Shown: positions 42,934-53,329, numbered from the stretch's first letter. The stretch: DNA of 64,000 bases from Allopusillimonas ginsengisoli (GCF_004153455.1 NZ_SDQE01000005.1:1-64000), one strand, 5' to 3'. A program made the numbers and translations. Notes: generated by a model from the letters alone, not told the origin.

Positions 42934-43929
42934 TTACAGTTTGCGCGTTTGTTGCCAATCCAGATCAACAATCTTGCTCACGTCGAAAGGCTTGCCGTCA
43001 CTTGTCTTGAGCGAACCCTGGGCCTGCATGATGTCGGCGATTTCCTGCATGCGCGCCAGTTCCGGTTCGGTCAGTACCGGGCTGAACGTCTGACTCTTGA
43101 TGGCATCACGTATGACGTCTTCACGAGCCACCTCGCCCTGGTGCAGCGTCTTGAGCGTCGGTTCGGCGATAAAGTAGCTGGCAATCAGCTTGGCGCCTTC
43201 CTCGGGCTTGTTCTGCAACAAATCGATGGCATCGCGCTGGGCATCCAATGATTTCCAGACGTCGTCCTTGCGTTTCTTGAGCGTATCGCCGGAAGTAATG
43301 ACAACCATGCACGGGAACGGCCAGACCTCGCCGACCTCGTAAATTTGCTTGACGGGCGCTATCAGCTGCGCGATACGAGCTTGCGGTTCGAACAGGAAGG
43401 CGGCATCCACCCGCTTGCCGACCAGCGACTGCACGGCAACTTGTGGACTCACGCCCATGATGGAGAGATCTTCCGCCTTGAGCCCGGCGTCCTTGAGTAC
43501 AACCCCTTTCAGTACAGTATCAGCAGTGCTGCCCTCTTTCTGGGAAGCAAGCGTACGGCCTTTCAGATCCTCAACCTTGTCGATGCCCGCGTCCTCGCGA
43601 ACGACCAGCGCGTGAAAACCGTGCTGCGCACCGCCGACAACCTTCAAGTCTGCCCCCCGGGAGGACCAGGACGCTGCGTTGGTAAAACCGAGCACGCCGG
43701 TATCCAGCTGGCCGCCCACAATGGCTTTGATCAGATCCGTACCAGACTTGAATTCAACCAGCTCGACATCCAGCCCGTGCTTTTTGTAGAACCCGCCTTC
43801 GTAAGCGGCGATGGCCTGCGCATCATCCATGACACGCAAATAGCCAATCTTGAATGTGTCTGCCGCCAGAGCCTGGCCGGACAAGGCGAGCGCCGCCAAT
43901 GCAGGCAGCAATAAACGTGACAGCTTCAT
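42934..43929 (-). CDS. ABC transporter substrate-binding protein, SsuA/TauA (NMT1) type
   Basis: A 331-residue periplasmic protein with a clean signal peptide (MKLSRLLLPALAALALSGQALA, cleaved after ALA), followed by FKIGYLRVMDDAQAIAAYEGGFYKKHGLDVEL and GQLDTGVLGFTNAAS. These are typical of binding proteins for sulfonates, taurine or related anions. Residues that define ligand cannot be judged by eye. The ATG at 43929 follows GGAG; the longer open frame to 43983 lacks conservation. Confidence 0.9.
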   Translation of the reverse strand: MKLSRLLLPALAALALSGQALAADTFKIGYLRVMDDAQAIAAYEGGFYKKHGLDVELVEFKSGTDLIKAIVGGQLDTGVLGFTNAASWSSRGADLKVVGGAQHGFHALVVREDAGIDKVEDLKGRTLASQKEGSTADTVLKGVVLKDAGLKAEDLSIMGVSPQVAVQSLVGKRVDAAFLFEPQARIAQLIAPVKQIYEVGEVWPFPCMVVITSGDTLKKRKDDVWKSLDAQRDAIDLLQNKPEEGAKLIASYFIAEPTLKTLHQGEVAREDVIRDAIKSQTFSPVLTEPELARMQEIADIMQAQGSLKTSDGKPFDVSKIVDLDWQQTRKL

Positions 43930-43946
43930 CAATAACTCCAAATGCC

Positions 43947-43966
43947 TCCGGCAGCCTTCTGCCGGA
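43947..43966 (-). promoter_or_regulatory. Perfect hairpin upstream of the binding-protein gene
   Basis: TCCGGCAG/CTGCCGGA, an 8-base perfect stem with a 4-base loop, ends 18 bases upstream of the binding-protein start. A second perfect stem (CGGGCC/GGCCCG at 44042-44057) follows the ATPase stop by 20 bases. Together the two hairpins bracket the 147-base gap between ATPase and binding-protein genes and may serve as RNA processing or stability elements. Confidence 0.45.
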
Positions 43967-44076
43967 TGCTGAACGGCGCGCAACGAGTGTTTCGCGACTT
44001 GCTAGGGGTGCTGACCGGTGCGCAAGCGGCTTCCGCGCAACCGGGCCTGCCGGCCCGCGCGGAATACCGACACTGA

Positions 44077-44937
44077 TCAGGCCAGCGCTTCTTCTGTAAA
44101 TTTTGGTGCGGCGCGGCTTTCTGCGCGATCGGCGGTTAACACACCGCCTGCCGCTGGTGTGCCGACAGAAGGCGGCGCCGTTTCGCGAGGCGGCCCGTTG
44201 TCGACCTCGGTGTTGATGCCCAGCAGACCCAGGATTTCCCTTCTCATTGACGCAAACGCAGAAAGGTCATGCGATTTTTCTTGCTGCGACAAGGTAAATT
44301 CCTTGAGCACCGTTGCAGGCCTGGCGCTGAACACCAGGATGCGGTCGGCCAGGAACAAGGCTTCGTCGACATCATGCGTAACCAATAAGACCGTGGGGGT
44401 GGTCTCGCGGATCAACTGGCGCAGGACATCCTGCAATGTCATGCGGGTCAGGGCGTCCAGCGCGCCAAAGGGCTCATCCAGCAGCAGCGCCTTGGGGTTG
44501 GTAATAAAAGCGCGCGCCAAGGCTGCACGTTGACGCATTCCACCGGACACCTGATGCGGAAAATAATCTTCGAACCCTGCAAGATTGACCTTGCCCAACC
44601 AGGCTCTGGCGCTGCGCAGCGCGCTGGATTTATCCTGTTTCTGCAGCTCCAGCGCCAGCGCCACATTCTGGACCAGCGTCAACCAGGGATACAGCGCATT
44701 TTCCTGAAACATGAGCATGCGCTCAGGGTGCGCGCCCTTGATGGGCTTGCCGTCTGCCAGCAGTGTGCCCGCGCTGGGCTTTTCCAGGCCCGCCACCAAA
44801 TGCAGCAACGTAGACTTGCCGCAGCCCGACGGCCCCACCAGCGCTACAAGCTCTCCGTCGCCGATATCGCGATCAAATCCCTTGATAACCGGCAAGTCGG
44901 AAAACTGCTTATCTATATTCTTGAATGAGAGTTTCAT
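44077..44937 (-). CDS. ABC transporter ATPase, SsuB/TauB/NrtD type
   Basis: A 286-residue ATPase and first gene of the operon. Walker A is GPSGCGKST, Q-loop region MFQENALYPWLTL, signature VSGGMRQR, Walker B LLLDEPFGALD and H-loop VTHDVDE. The last ~45 residues form a Pro/Ala/Glu-rich tail beyond the normal end of the domain, probably disordered. It is divergent from the hemerythrin gene, with a palindrome near its promoter. Confidence 0.92.
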   Translation of the reverse strand: MKLSFKNIDKQFSDLPVIKGFDRDIGDGELVALVGPSGCGKSTLLHLVAGLEKPSAGTLLADGKPIKGAHPERMLMFQENALYPWLTLVQNVALALELQKQDKSSALRSARAWLGKVNLAGFEDYFPHQVSGGMRQRAALARAFITNPKALLLDEPFGALDALTRMTLQDVLRQLIRETTPTVLLVTHDVDEALFLADRILVFSARPATVLKEFTLSQQEKSHDLSAFASMRREILGLLGINTEVDNGPPRETAPPSVGTPAAGGVLTADRAESRAAPKFTEEALA

Positions 44938-44948
44938 TTTGGTTCAAT

Positions 44949-44962
44949 TAACCAATTAGTTA
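44949..44962 (-). promoter_or_regulatory. Near-perfect palindrome overlapping the ABC operon promoter
   Basis: TAACCAATTAGTTA is self-complementary at 12 of 14 positions. It lies 12-25 bases before the ATPase start, overlapping a TATAAC sequence that could be the -10 box on the minus strand. This is a natural place for a dimeric repressor. I cannot name the regulator, and none is encoded next to it. Confidence 0.4.
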
Positions 44963-45226
44963 TATCGAACTGTACTTTTGGACTTAATATCTCACAAGAA
45001 TTTTTCTGCTCTTTATATATAACTCAACAACATATGCAACTGGCATTGCTCAACGACAGCGATCCCCCTGAGCGTGGGCGCTCGAAGGCGCCGCGCCATA
45101 CAATGGTGTTTATCCTTGTCATACAGACATGGCTGCAAAATGCCCGCCAGAAGATCGTACCGTCTGTATTGCAGCGGAAAGCCAAGCGATTTCGCCCAGG
45201 GAGCCTACAAACAGGGAGCATATCAA

Positions 45227-45784
45227 ATGAGCAGTACTGCATTTCCGGGGTTTTCTGGCCCCGCAGCAAGTACCGAAGCGCCACTGGAAATGCTGGCGGC
45301 CTGCCATGTTCGTATCGAGCGCTATTGCGCCACGCTCAGCCGGCTGAGCGGTCATGCGCTCGAGCAAGGTAGCGATGCCGACGCCCAACGCGCTGCGGCC
45401 GGCATCATCCGCTACTTCGACACGGCTGCAGTGCTTCATCACGCCGATGAAGAAGAAGACCTTTTTCCGGCACTGCTTGAATCCATGGCAGGCTCCGACG
45501 CAGTCTGTATTCGCGAACTGACCAGCGCCCTTTCCGCCGAGCATCGCTTGCTTGAAAGCGCCTGGCGTACGCTGCGCGCGTCCTTGCAACGCATTGCCGC
45601 GGGCAAGCCGGCGCTGCTGCCTGACGCCGCGGTCATCACTTTTACCAGCACCTACGCGCGCCATATGCGTATCGAAGAAGACGAAGTGCTGCCCATGGCA
45701 GCGCGCCTGTTGAGCGACCACGATATCGATCGTATAGGTCGGGCCATGCGCAAGCGGCGCGGCATCAGCGACGATCTGATCTGA
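45227..45784 (+). CDS. Hemerythrin-like (HHE) domain protein
   Basis: A 185-residue all-helical protein with the metal-ligand pattern of a di-iron hemerythrin fold: HVRIERYC in the first helix, HHADEEEDLFP in the second, EHRLLESAW in the third, and HMRIEEDEVLP in the fourth. Such proteins bind oxygen or nitric oxide or repair iron centres. The ATG at 45227 follows AGGGAG; the longer frame to 45074 is unconserved. A stem-loop follows the stop. A link to nitrate respiration is possible but the genes are 18 kb apart. Confidence 0.88.
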   Translation: MSSTAFPGFSGPAASTEAPLEMLAACHVRIERYCATLSRLSGHALEQGSDADAQRAAAGIIRYFDTAAVLHHADEEEDLFPALLESMAGSDAVCIRELTSALSAEHRLLESAWRTLRASLQRIAAGKPALLPDAAVITFTSTYARHMRIEEDEVLPMAARLLSDHDIDRIGRAMRKRRGISDDLI

Positions 45785-45821
45785 CGGCGCCCGGCTGGCA
45801 AGGCACCCCTGGCTCAAGAAG

Positions 45822-45839
45822 GGGAAACCCCGGTTTCCC
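45822..45839 (+). terminator. Perfect hairpin after the hemerythrin gene
   Basis: GGGAAACC and its complement GGTTTCCC are separated by only two bases. The stem lies 37 bases past the stop codon. No T-run follows, so it is at most a weak or factor-assisted terminator. Confidence 0.45.
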
Positions 45840-45934
45840 GCCCCAATAGGGAATGCTATTCTTGCCGGCAAAGCAACCAAAGGGGGCGATTCGCACACCG
45901 GCTCCTTCCCGGCAGCCAGTAGAACAGGACAACC

Positions 45935-47059
45935 ATGGAACCATCGCGCGTCGAAAATTTCCTGCAGTTCGTCAACGTCAAAAAAACCTATGATCAGAAA
46001 ACGCTGGTCGTAAAGAACTTCAATCTGGACGTCAAGCAAGGAGAATTCGTCACCCTGCTGGGCCCTTCGGGATCGGGCAAAACCACGGTATTGATGATGC
46101 TAGCCGGATTCGAGAACGTGACCAGCGGCACGATTACCGTAGGCGGTAAGTCCATTACGACCACCGCGCCCTACAAGCGCAACATAGGCATGGTGTTCCA
46201 GAACTATGCACTGTTTCCGCATATGACAGTGGCAGAAAACCTGGCCTATCCGCTCAAGGTACGAAACCTGCCCAAAACGCAGATCAGGGAGCGCGTCGAC
46301 CGCTATCTGGCGCTGATAGAGCTTGGTCATTTTGGCGACCGTCACCCCGGGCAACTGTCAGGTGGACAGCGCCAGCGGGTTGCCCTGGCGCGCGCCCTGA
46401 TTTTCGAGCCCACCCTGGTCCTGATGGACGAACCCTTGGGCGCGCTGGACAAAAAGCTGCGGGAACAGATGCAGTTTGAAATTACGCGTCTGCACAGCCA
46501 ACTGGGGTTTACGGTCATCTACGTGACGCACGACCAGGTAGAAGCGCTGACCATGTCCAGCCGTATTGCCGTTTTCAACGAAGGCGTGGTACAGCAGTAT
46601 GCCTCGCCGGATGATCTGTACGAGCGCCCCGCCAACGCCTTTGTCGCCAACTTCATCGGAGAAAACAATCTCATTCCGGCGCTCGCGCCAGAAATCGACG
46701 GCAAAATGGCGCGCAGCAGCCTTGAGGGCGGCGCACGCATCACGACCTTCAACGGCAACTGTCTGGTTGGTGCACAGCGCTGCATCGTGTCGGTCCGGCC
46801 TGAGAAACTCACCATTCAAACCGATGCAAGGACACTGGATAACCAGGTCGGCGCGCGCTTCATCACCCGGCATTACGTGGGCGACTTCATCCGCTATTAC
46901 TTCGAGCTGGACAACGGCTGCAAGGTAGCCGTCAAGACGCTCAACGATACGCGCGCGCCAGACCTGGCAAACGGCCAGTCCGCCGTACTGGCCTGGCGCG
47001 CAGAAGACAGTTTTGCTTTCCGTAGTGACACCAATCCAGTCCAAGGAGACACGCCATGA
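45935..47059 (+). CDS. ABC transporter ATPase, polyamine (PotA) type
   Basis: A 374-residue ATPase with Walker A GPSGSGKTT, Q-loop FQNYALFPHMTVAENLAYPL, signature LSGGQRQR, Walker B VLMDEPLGALD and VTHDQVEALTMS. A C-terminal TOBE regulatory domain starts near NFIGENNLIPA. This is the PotA/spermidine-putrescine class, which also includes iron and opine importers. It heads a four-gene operon and overlaps the next gene by 4 bases. Confidence 0.92.
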   Translation: MEPSRVENFLQFVNVKKTYDQKTLVVKNFNLDVKQGEFVTLLGPSGSGKTTVLMMLAGFENVTSGTITVGGKSITTTAPYKRNIGMVFQNYALFPHMTVAENLAYPLKVRNLPKTQIRERVDRYLALIELGHFGDRHPGQLSGGQRQRVALARALIFEPTLVLMDEPLGALDKKLREQMQFEITRLHSQLGFTVIYVTHDQVEALTMSSRIAVFNEGVVQQYASPDDLYERPANAFVANFIGENNLIPALAPEIDGKMARSSLEGGARITTFNGNCLVGAQRCIVSVRPEKLTIQTDARTLDNQVGARFITRHYVGDFIRYYFELDNGCKVAVKTLNDTRAPDLANGQSAVLAWRAEDSFAFRSDTNPVQGDTP

Positions 47060-48120
47060 TAAAACTCAATAAAACGCTGGGGCCCGTTCTGGCGCTCAGC
47101 CTGGGGCTGTGGGGCGCAGCACAGGCTCAGGAAACGCTGACGGTCGTCTCGTTCGGCGGCGCCTATGGCGCGGCGCAGAAGGTGCATCAGATCGATCCCT
47201 ACATGAAAGCCACCGGCAACAATGTGCTGTTCGAAAACTACACGGGCGGCGTGGCGGAAATCAAGGCACAAGTGGAGGCCGGCAAGATACAGTGGGATGT
47301 GGTCGACATCGAAACCATAGACCTTGAACGCGCCTGCTCCGAAGGCCTGCTCGAAGTCATTCCGCACGACATCCTGCAGGCGGGCGCCGACGGCACGCCC
47401 GCTGAAGAAGATTTCATCCCCGAGGCCCTGAGCAACGAATGCGGGATCGGCGAAATTATCTGGAGCACCGTTTACGCGTATAACAACAAGACGATCGGCG
47501 AGAACAAGCCAAGCACCATACAGGATCTTTTCGATCTCAAGAAGTTCCCCGGCAAGCGGGCGCTGCGCAAACGCGCACAAGTCAATCTCGAATGGGCCTT
47601 GCTGGCCGATGGCGTCAAACCCGAGGACGTCTACACGGTGCTGGCCACCCCTGAAGGCCAGGACCGCGCATTTGCCAAGCTTGACAGCATCAAAAGCGAT
47701 ATTGTCTGGTTCGATAGCTGGTCCCAGGCGCCGCAACTGCTCAACGACGGTGGCGCCATTATGGTGCAGTCGGCCAACGGCCGCTTCTTCGAAGCGATCA
47801 AGAAAGAAGGCAAGCCGTTCACCATGGTATGGGACGGCAATCTGTACGATCTTGATGCCTGGGGCATTGTCAAAGGCACACCCAAACTGAAAGAAGCACT
47901 GAACTTTGTCGCCTTCACGACCAGTACCAAAGCGCTGGCCGGGTTTCAGGATGTCGCTTACGGTCCGCCGCGCAAGTCCTCCATGGCCCTTGTTGACAAA
48001 GACGTCATCGAGCACTTGCCCAGTTCCCACGTGGACGAGGGACTGAAGGCCGACGGCATCTTCTGGGCGGATTATGGAGAAAGCCTCGGCGAAAAATTCA
48101 ATGAATGGCTGCTCAAATAA
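47056..48120 (+). CDS. Periplasmic binding protein, PotD-like
   Basis: A 354-residue protein with a signal peptide (cleaved near AQAQE) and a PotD/PotF-type binding fold: LTVVSFGGAYGAAQKVHQIDPYM at the mature start, then WDVVDIETIDLERACSEGLLEVI, and GPPRKSSMALVDKDVIEHLP near the end. It may bind putrescine, spermidine or another amine. It lies between ATPase and permease genes, overlapping both. Confidence 0.9.
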   Translation: MIKLNKTLGPVLALSLGLWGAAQAQETLTVVSFGGAYGAAQKVHQIDPYMKATGNNVLFENYTGGVAEIKAQVEAGKIQWDVVDIETIDLERACSEGLLEVIPHDILQAGADGTPAEEDFIPEALSNECGIGEIIWSTVYAYNNKTIGENKPSTIQDLFDLKKFPGKRALRKRAQVNLEWALLADGVKPEDVYTVLATPEGQDRAFAKLDSIKSDIVWFDSWSQAPQLLNDGGAIMVQSANGRFFEAIKKEGKPFTMVWDGNLYDLDAWGIVKGTPKLKEALNFVAFTTSTKALAGFQDVAYGPPRKSSMALVDKDVIEHLPSSHVDEGLKADGIFWADYGESLGEKFNEWLLK

Positions 48121-49433
48121 GCAACACCGCCACAAAGATGCAGGCAACAAGCACACCAGGCAACACCTCGGCCCACCTCGCCGCAGCACCGTCGGTGCAC
48201 GAAGCCGGTACACTGACGCCTGATGAAGTTCGCACCGAAAGGCGCGAACTTCAGCGGCGCAAACGCATTGCGTTTCTGCTTGTCGTACCGTTGCTTGCTT
48301 TTATCTTCTTTGCCTTTGTAGCCCCGATTGCGTCCATGCTTTATCGCAGCGTCTACAACCCTGCGGTTGCTGAACTGATACCCGAAACGGTTGCTGCGCT
48401 GTCGGACTGGAAAACCGGACTGCCCGACGACGACGCGTTCAAGGCCTTTGCCGGCGAGCTCAGAACTCTGGCGAATGAGCGCAAGTCGGGTACTCTGGCA
48501 GCGGCCGTGAACAGGATTCAGCCTGGCTCGTCCAGCCTGATCAACGCCACTGCGCGAAAAATGCGACAGCTTTCGACTGAGGACATCGCATCAAACGGGG
48601 CCGCAAAGCTGCGCGAAGCCGATGCCCGCTGGACGCAACCGGGGTTATGGCGCGCCATCAAGGAAGTCGGCCAGCCGTATACCGACGGCTTTTACCTGAC
48701 CGCCGTCGATCTGGAGCGCAGTGCGGAAGGCGAGCTGCACTGGCGAAAATCCGCGCGCATTTATCTCCAGCTTTATGGCAAGACACTGGGCATCGCCCTG
48801 ACCATCACGGTATTGTGCATCGTGCTCGGATACCCGCTCGCCTACTACCTTGCCCATGCGCCTCGTCGCATCGCCGGCATGCTGATGGTTCTGGTGCTGC
48901 TCCCGTTCTGGACATCGCTGCTGGTCAGAACAACGGCATGGATTGCGCTGTTGCAAACCCACGGTGTCATCAACTCCATACTCGAGGCCATCGGCTTGAT
49001 TGGGCAACCTCTCGAGATCCTTTATACACGCATGGCCACCGTCATCGCGATGACCCACATCCTGCTGCCGTTCATGATCCTGCCGCTCTATAGTGTCATG
49101 CGCGGCATAGACCCAAGCTATGTGCGCGCCGCACTTTCTTTGGGCAGCCGCCCTTGGTCGGCATTTCTTCATATCTTCATGCCGTTGACCTTACCGGGGC
49201 TGAGCGCGGGTTCGTTGCTGGTCTTCATTATTTCCGTGGGCTACTACATCACCCCGGCGCTGGTGGGCGGCACAGACGGACAAATGATTTCCAATATCAT
49301 CGCCTTTCACATGCAGCGTTCCAACAACTGGGGCCTGGCCGCCGCATTGGGCACTTTGCTGCTGGTGCTCATCCTGACGCTGTACTGGATTTACGATCGC
49401 CTGATTGGCGCCCGCAATATAAAACTGGGGTAA
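48105..49433 (+). CDS. ABC transporter permease, PotB type, with large extra loop
   Basis: A 442-residue permease with a long cytoplasmic N-terminus (about 60 residues) and a first membrane helix at about 62-85. A hydrophilic segment of some 130 residues (about 90-220) precedes the usual permease core, which starts at LYGKTLGIALTITVLCIVLG. The EAA loop reads AALSLGSRPWSAFLHIFMPLTLPG. Typical PotB proteins are about 285 residues. The start overlaps the binding-protein stop by 16 bases; ATG 48138 is an alternative. Confidence 0.88.
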   Translation: MAAQISNTATKMQATSTPGNTSAHLAAAPSVHEAGTLTPDEVRTERRELQRRKRIAFLLVVPLLAFIFFAFVAPIASMLYRSVYNPAVAELIPETVAALSDWKTGLPDDDAFKAFAGELRTLANERKSGTLAAAVNRIQPGSSSLINATARKMRQLSTEDIASNGAAKLREADARWTQPGLWRAIKEVGQPYTDGFYLTAVDLERSAEGELHWRKSARIYLQLYGKTLGIALTITVLCIVLGYPLAYYLAHAPRRIAGMLMVLVLLPFWTSLLVRTTAWIALLQTHGVINSILEAIGLIGQPLEILYTRMATVIAMTHILLPFMILPLYSVMRGIDPSYVRAALSLGSRPWSAFLHIFMPLTLPGLSAGSLLVFIISVGYYITPALVGGTDGQMISNIIAFHMQRSNNWGLAAALGTLLLVLILTLYWIYDRLIGARNIKLG

Positions 49434-49439
49434 TCGGTC

Positions 49440-50285
49440 ATGGATAGATACCCGGCTTACTATACATGGCGCCAGAAGTCAGGCGCCTATGCGCTCAAGC
49501 TTACTGCTTGGGCCGTGCTGTTTTTTCTGATATTGCCTATCCTCATCATTATCCCGCTTTCCTTCAATGCCGAGCCATTCTTCAGCTTTACGCCCGGCAT
49601 GCTGAAACTGGACCCGGAAGCCTATTCCCTGAAATGGTATGCATCCGTTTTTCATAGCCAGAACTGGCTGCTGGCCATACGCAACAGCTTTGTCATTGGC
49701 ATTTTCGCGACCCTGATCGCCACCACTCTCGGCACGCTTGCCGCAGTCGGACTGGCCAGCGAGCATATGCCGCTAAGACGCCTCATCACCGCCCTGCTGC
49801 TGTCGCCCATGATCGTTCCGCTCATCATTGTCGCCGCCGGAATGTTCTTTTTCTATACGCGCTTCAATCTGGTAGGAACTTATGCCGGCATCATCATCGC
49901 CCATGCCGCGTTGGGCGTTCCCTTTGTAATCATTACCGTCACCGCCACCCTGACCGGTTTCGATCAATCGCTTTACCGGGCAGGACTCAGCATGGGCGCG
50001 TCGCCGTTGCGGGTTTTCCGCGATGTTGTCATTCCGCTGATCCGGCCAGGCGTCATCTCTGGTGCGCTCTTCGCCTTTGTCACCTCCTTCGATGAAATTG
50101 TGCTGGTACTGTTTCTGGCCGGCCCAGAGCAGGGAACCATTCCGCGCCAGATGTTTGCTGGCCTGCGCGAGCAGATCAACCCGGCGATCCTGGCTGTTGC
50201 CACCCTGCTCACGGCTGTATCCATTCTTTTGCTGGCAACGCTTGAGCTGCTGCGCCGCCGCGCCGAAAAAATACGGCACGCATAA
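49440..50285 (+). CDS. ABC transporter permease, PotC type
   Basis: A 281-residue permease with about six helices. The EAA loop is AGLSMGASPLRVFRDVVIPLIRPGVISG, followed by FAFVTSFDEIVL, which is characteristic of PotC-type subunits. It begins 6 bases after PotB and closes the four-gene operon. Confidence 0.92.
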   Translation: MDRYPAYYTWRQKSGAYALKLTAWAVLFFLILPILIIIPLSFNAEPFFSFTPGMLKLDPEAYSLKWYASVFHSQNWLLAIRNSFVIGIFATLIATTLGTLAAVGLASEHMPLRRLITALLLSPMIVPLIIVAAGMFFFYTRFNLVGTYAGIIIAHAALGVPFVIITVTATLTGFDQSLYRAGLSMGASPLRVFRDVVIPLIRPGVISGALFAFVTSFDEIVLVLFLAGPEQGTIPRQMFAGLREQINPAILAVATLLTAVSILLLATLELLRRRAEKIRHA

Positions 50286-50345
50286 CGCACGCATCAACAA
50301 CAAGACGCAGCAAATGCCATTATGAGAAACCCTTAATCTCGATTT

Positions 50346-50374
50346 TTGACTTGACACATGACCATCAGTAAAGT
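50346..50374 (+). promoter_or_regulatory. Sigma-70-like promoter for the TRAP operon
   Basis: TTGACT (five of six consensus bases) is followed 17 bases later by TAAAGT (four of six). The implied start of transcription lies about 45 bases before the DctP ATG, with GGAG ahead of the ATG. Confidence 0.45.
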
Positions 50375-50396
50375 GGCCTAACCCCGCAGAGCATAG

Positions 50397-51428
<1,032 letters not shown>

Positions 51429-51449
51429 GCCGCTGCCTCGCGCACAAGC

Positions 51450-51471
51450 GGGCCACCTGACCAGGTGGCCC
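51450..51471 (+). terminator. Intra-operon hairpin between dctP and dctQ
   Basis: GGGCCACC/GGTGGCCC, a perfect 8-base stem with a 6-base loop, begins 22 bases after the dctP stop. It is followed by a C/T-rich tract. It probably reduces read-through into the membrane genes or protects the dctP message. Confidence 0.55.
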
Positions 51472-51506
51472 CCTCCTATTCGCATATCCGGCGCACGGAG
51501 CCCTTC

Positions 51507-52055
51507 ATGAAACTACGCTGGTTTGAACGCTTCGAAGAGTGGATGATTGCCGCCCTTCTGGCAGCCATCACGCTGATCACCTTCGCGCAAGTCGTTGCGC
51601 GTTATATATTCAACTACAGCTTCGTGTGGGCTTTGGAGCTTGCGACCTTTCTGTTCGGCGGGCTGATTTTTCTTGGCATTTCTTACGGCGTTCGCGTTGG
51701 CGCGCATATTGGCGTGGATGCCCTGGTCAAGGTATTGCCGCGTAAAGTTGCCTATGTCGTCGGCATCGTTGCCACCCTGCTATGTCTGATCTACACCGTG
51801 ATTGTGTTTTACGGCAGCTGGATCTACGTAGACAAAATGTACGAAATCGGCATTCTGGCGCAAGATTTGCCCATCCCGCAATGGATCCCGCGGCTGGTCA
51901 TGCCGATTGGATTTCTATTGTTCTTCATGCGCCTGTTCAAAATTCTTATCGATCTGCTGCAAGGCCGGCGCGTGCAATTGTTGGGCGATGAGGTAGAAGA
52001 TGCGCTCAAATACAGCAGCGATGATACGTCTGTAATAAGCGGGGAACAAAAATGA
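51507..52055 (+). CDS. dctQ: TRAP transporter small membrane subunit, DctQ type
   Basis: A 182-residue protein with four predicted membrane helices (from MIAALLAAITLITFAQVVARYIF to LVMPIGFLLFFMRLFKIL). It couples DctP and DctM. The ATG at 51507 follows GGAG. Its stop overlaps the dctM start by 4 bases. Confidence 0.92.
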   Translation: MKLRWFERFEEWMIAALLAAITLITFAQVVARYIFNYSFVWALELATFLFGGLIFLGISYGVRVGAHIGVDALVKVLPRKVAYVVGIVATLLCLIYTVIVFYGSWIYVDKMYEIGILAQDLPIPQWIPRLVMPIGFLLFFMRLFKILIDLLQGRRVQLLGDEVEDALKYSSDDTSVISGEQK

Positions 52056-53329
52056 CAACAACCGCCCTCTTCATCATGCTGTTCGTGTTCATGTTCCTGG
52101 GCACGCCTGTGGCCGTTGCGTTGGGCCTTTCTTCGTTGCTGACCATTCTTTTCTTCGGCCACGATTCGCTGGCGTCATTGTCATTGAAAATGTTCGAAAC
52201 GTCGGAACACTTCACATTGATGGCCATCCCGTTCTTCGTGCTCGCCGGCGCATTCATGACGACCGGCGGCGTGGCCAGGCGAATGATACGTTTCGCCATT
52301 GCAGTTGTCGGCCATTTTCATGGCGGCCTGGCGATTGCCTCGGTCATGGCTTGCTGTCTTTTCGCTGCAGTATCCGGCTCATCGCCAGCCACCGTCGTGG
52401 CCGTCGGCTCCATCGTCATCGCGGGCATGGTGCGCTCCGGTTATCCCCAGCCATTTGCAGCCGGCGTGGTCTGCAATGCCGGAACCTTGGGCATCCTGAT
52501 TCCGCCATCCATTGTGATGGTGGTCTACGGCGCCGCCACGGAAACATCGGTGGGGCGGCTGTTCATGGCAGGCGTCGTCCCGGGGCTGACGCTCGGCCTG
52601 TTGCTCATGATTGCCATCTACATCGTGGCGCGGGTCAAGAACTACCCACGCCAGCCTCGTGCATCCCTGAAAGAAACCCTGGTAGCCGGCCGCGATTCTT
52701 TCTGGGGCCTGATGCTTATTTTCATTATTCTCGGCGGCATTTACGGTGGCGTATTCACACCGACTGAAGCGGCCGCCGTATCCGCCGTCTACGCCTTCTT
52801 TGTCGCCGTCTTCATCTATCGCGACATTGGCTTTAAAGAAGTGCCTGACGTGCTGCTGGATGCTTCCAAGGTGACCATCATGCTGATGTTCATCATCGTC
52901 AACGCGCTGCTGTTTGCCCATGTATTGACGACGGAACGCATCCCCCAGGCTATCGCCGAGCAAATTGTGGCCTGGGACATGGCAACCTGGCAGTTTCTGA
53001 TCGTGGTCAATATTCTGCTGCTTGTGGCGGGCATGTTCATGGAGCCCACAGGCATCATTCTTATCCTGGCGCCTATTCTCTTTCCCATCGCCACCCAATT
53101 GGGGGTCGACCCGGTACATCTGGGCATTATCATTGTGGTCAACCTCGAAATCGGCATGGTCACCCCGCCCATCGGGCTGAACCTGTTTGTAACCGCCGGC
53201 ATCACCAAAATGACCATCGGGCAAGTGGTACGCGCCGCATCGCCCTGGCTGTTGCTGCTGCTGAGCTTCCTGATCCTGGTTACCTACGTGCCGGCGGTAT
53301 CGCTCTGGCTCCCCGATCTGCTGGGCTGA
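52052..53329 (+). CDS. dctM: TRAP transporter large membrane subunit, DctM type
   Basis: A 425-residue transport subunit with about 12-13 helices, driven by the sodium or proton gradient. Typical segments are LMAIPFFVLAGAFMTTGGVARRMI, SGSSPATVVAVGSIV, NAGTLGILIPPSIVMVVYG, and the C-terminal EIGMVTPPIGLNLFV. Length and order match the family. Confidence 0.95.
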   Translation: MTTTALFIMLFVFMFLGTPVAVALGLSSLLTILFFGHDSLASLSLKMFETSEHFTLMAIPFFVLAGAFMTTGGVARRMIRFAIAVVGHFHGGLAIASVMACCLFAAVSGSSPATVVAVGSIVIAGMVRSGYPQPFAAGVVCNAGTLGILIPPSIVMVVYGAATETSVGRLFMAGVVPGLTLGLLLMIAIYIVARVKNYPRQPRASLKETLVAGRDSFWGLMLIFIILGGIYGGVFTPTEAAAVSAVYAFFVAVFIYRDIGFKEVPDVLLDASKVTIMLMFIIVNALLFAHVLTTERIPQAIAEQIVAWDMATWQFLIVVNILLLVAGMFMEPTGIILILAPILFPIATQLGVDPVHLGIIIVVNLEIGMVTPPIGLNLFVTAGITKMTIGQVVRAASPWLLLLLSFLILVTYVPAVSLWLPDLLG

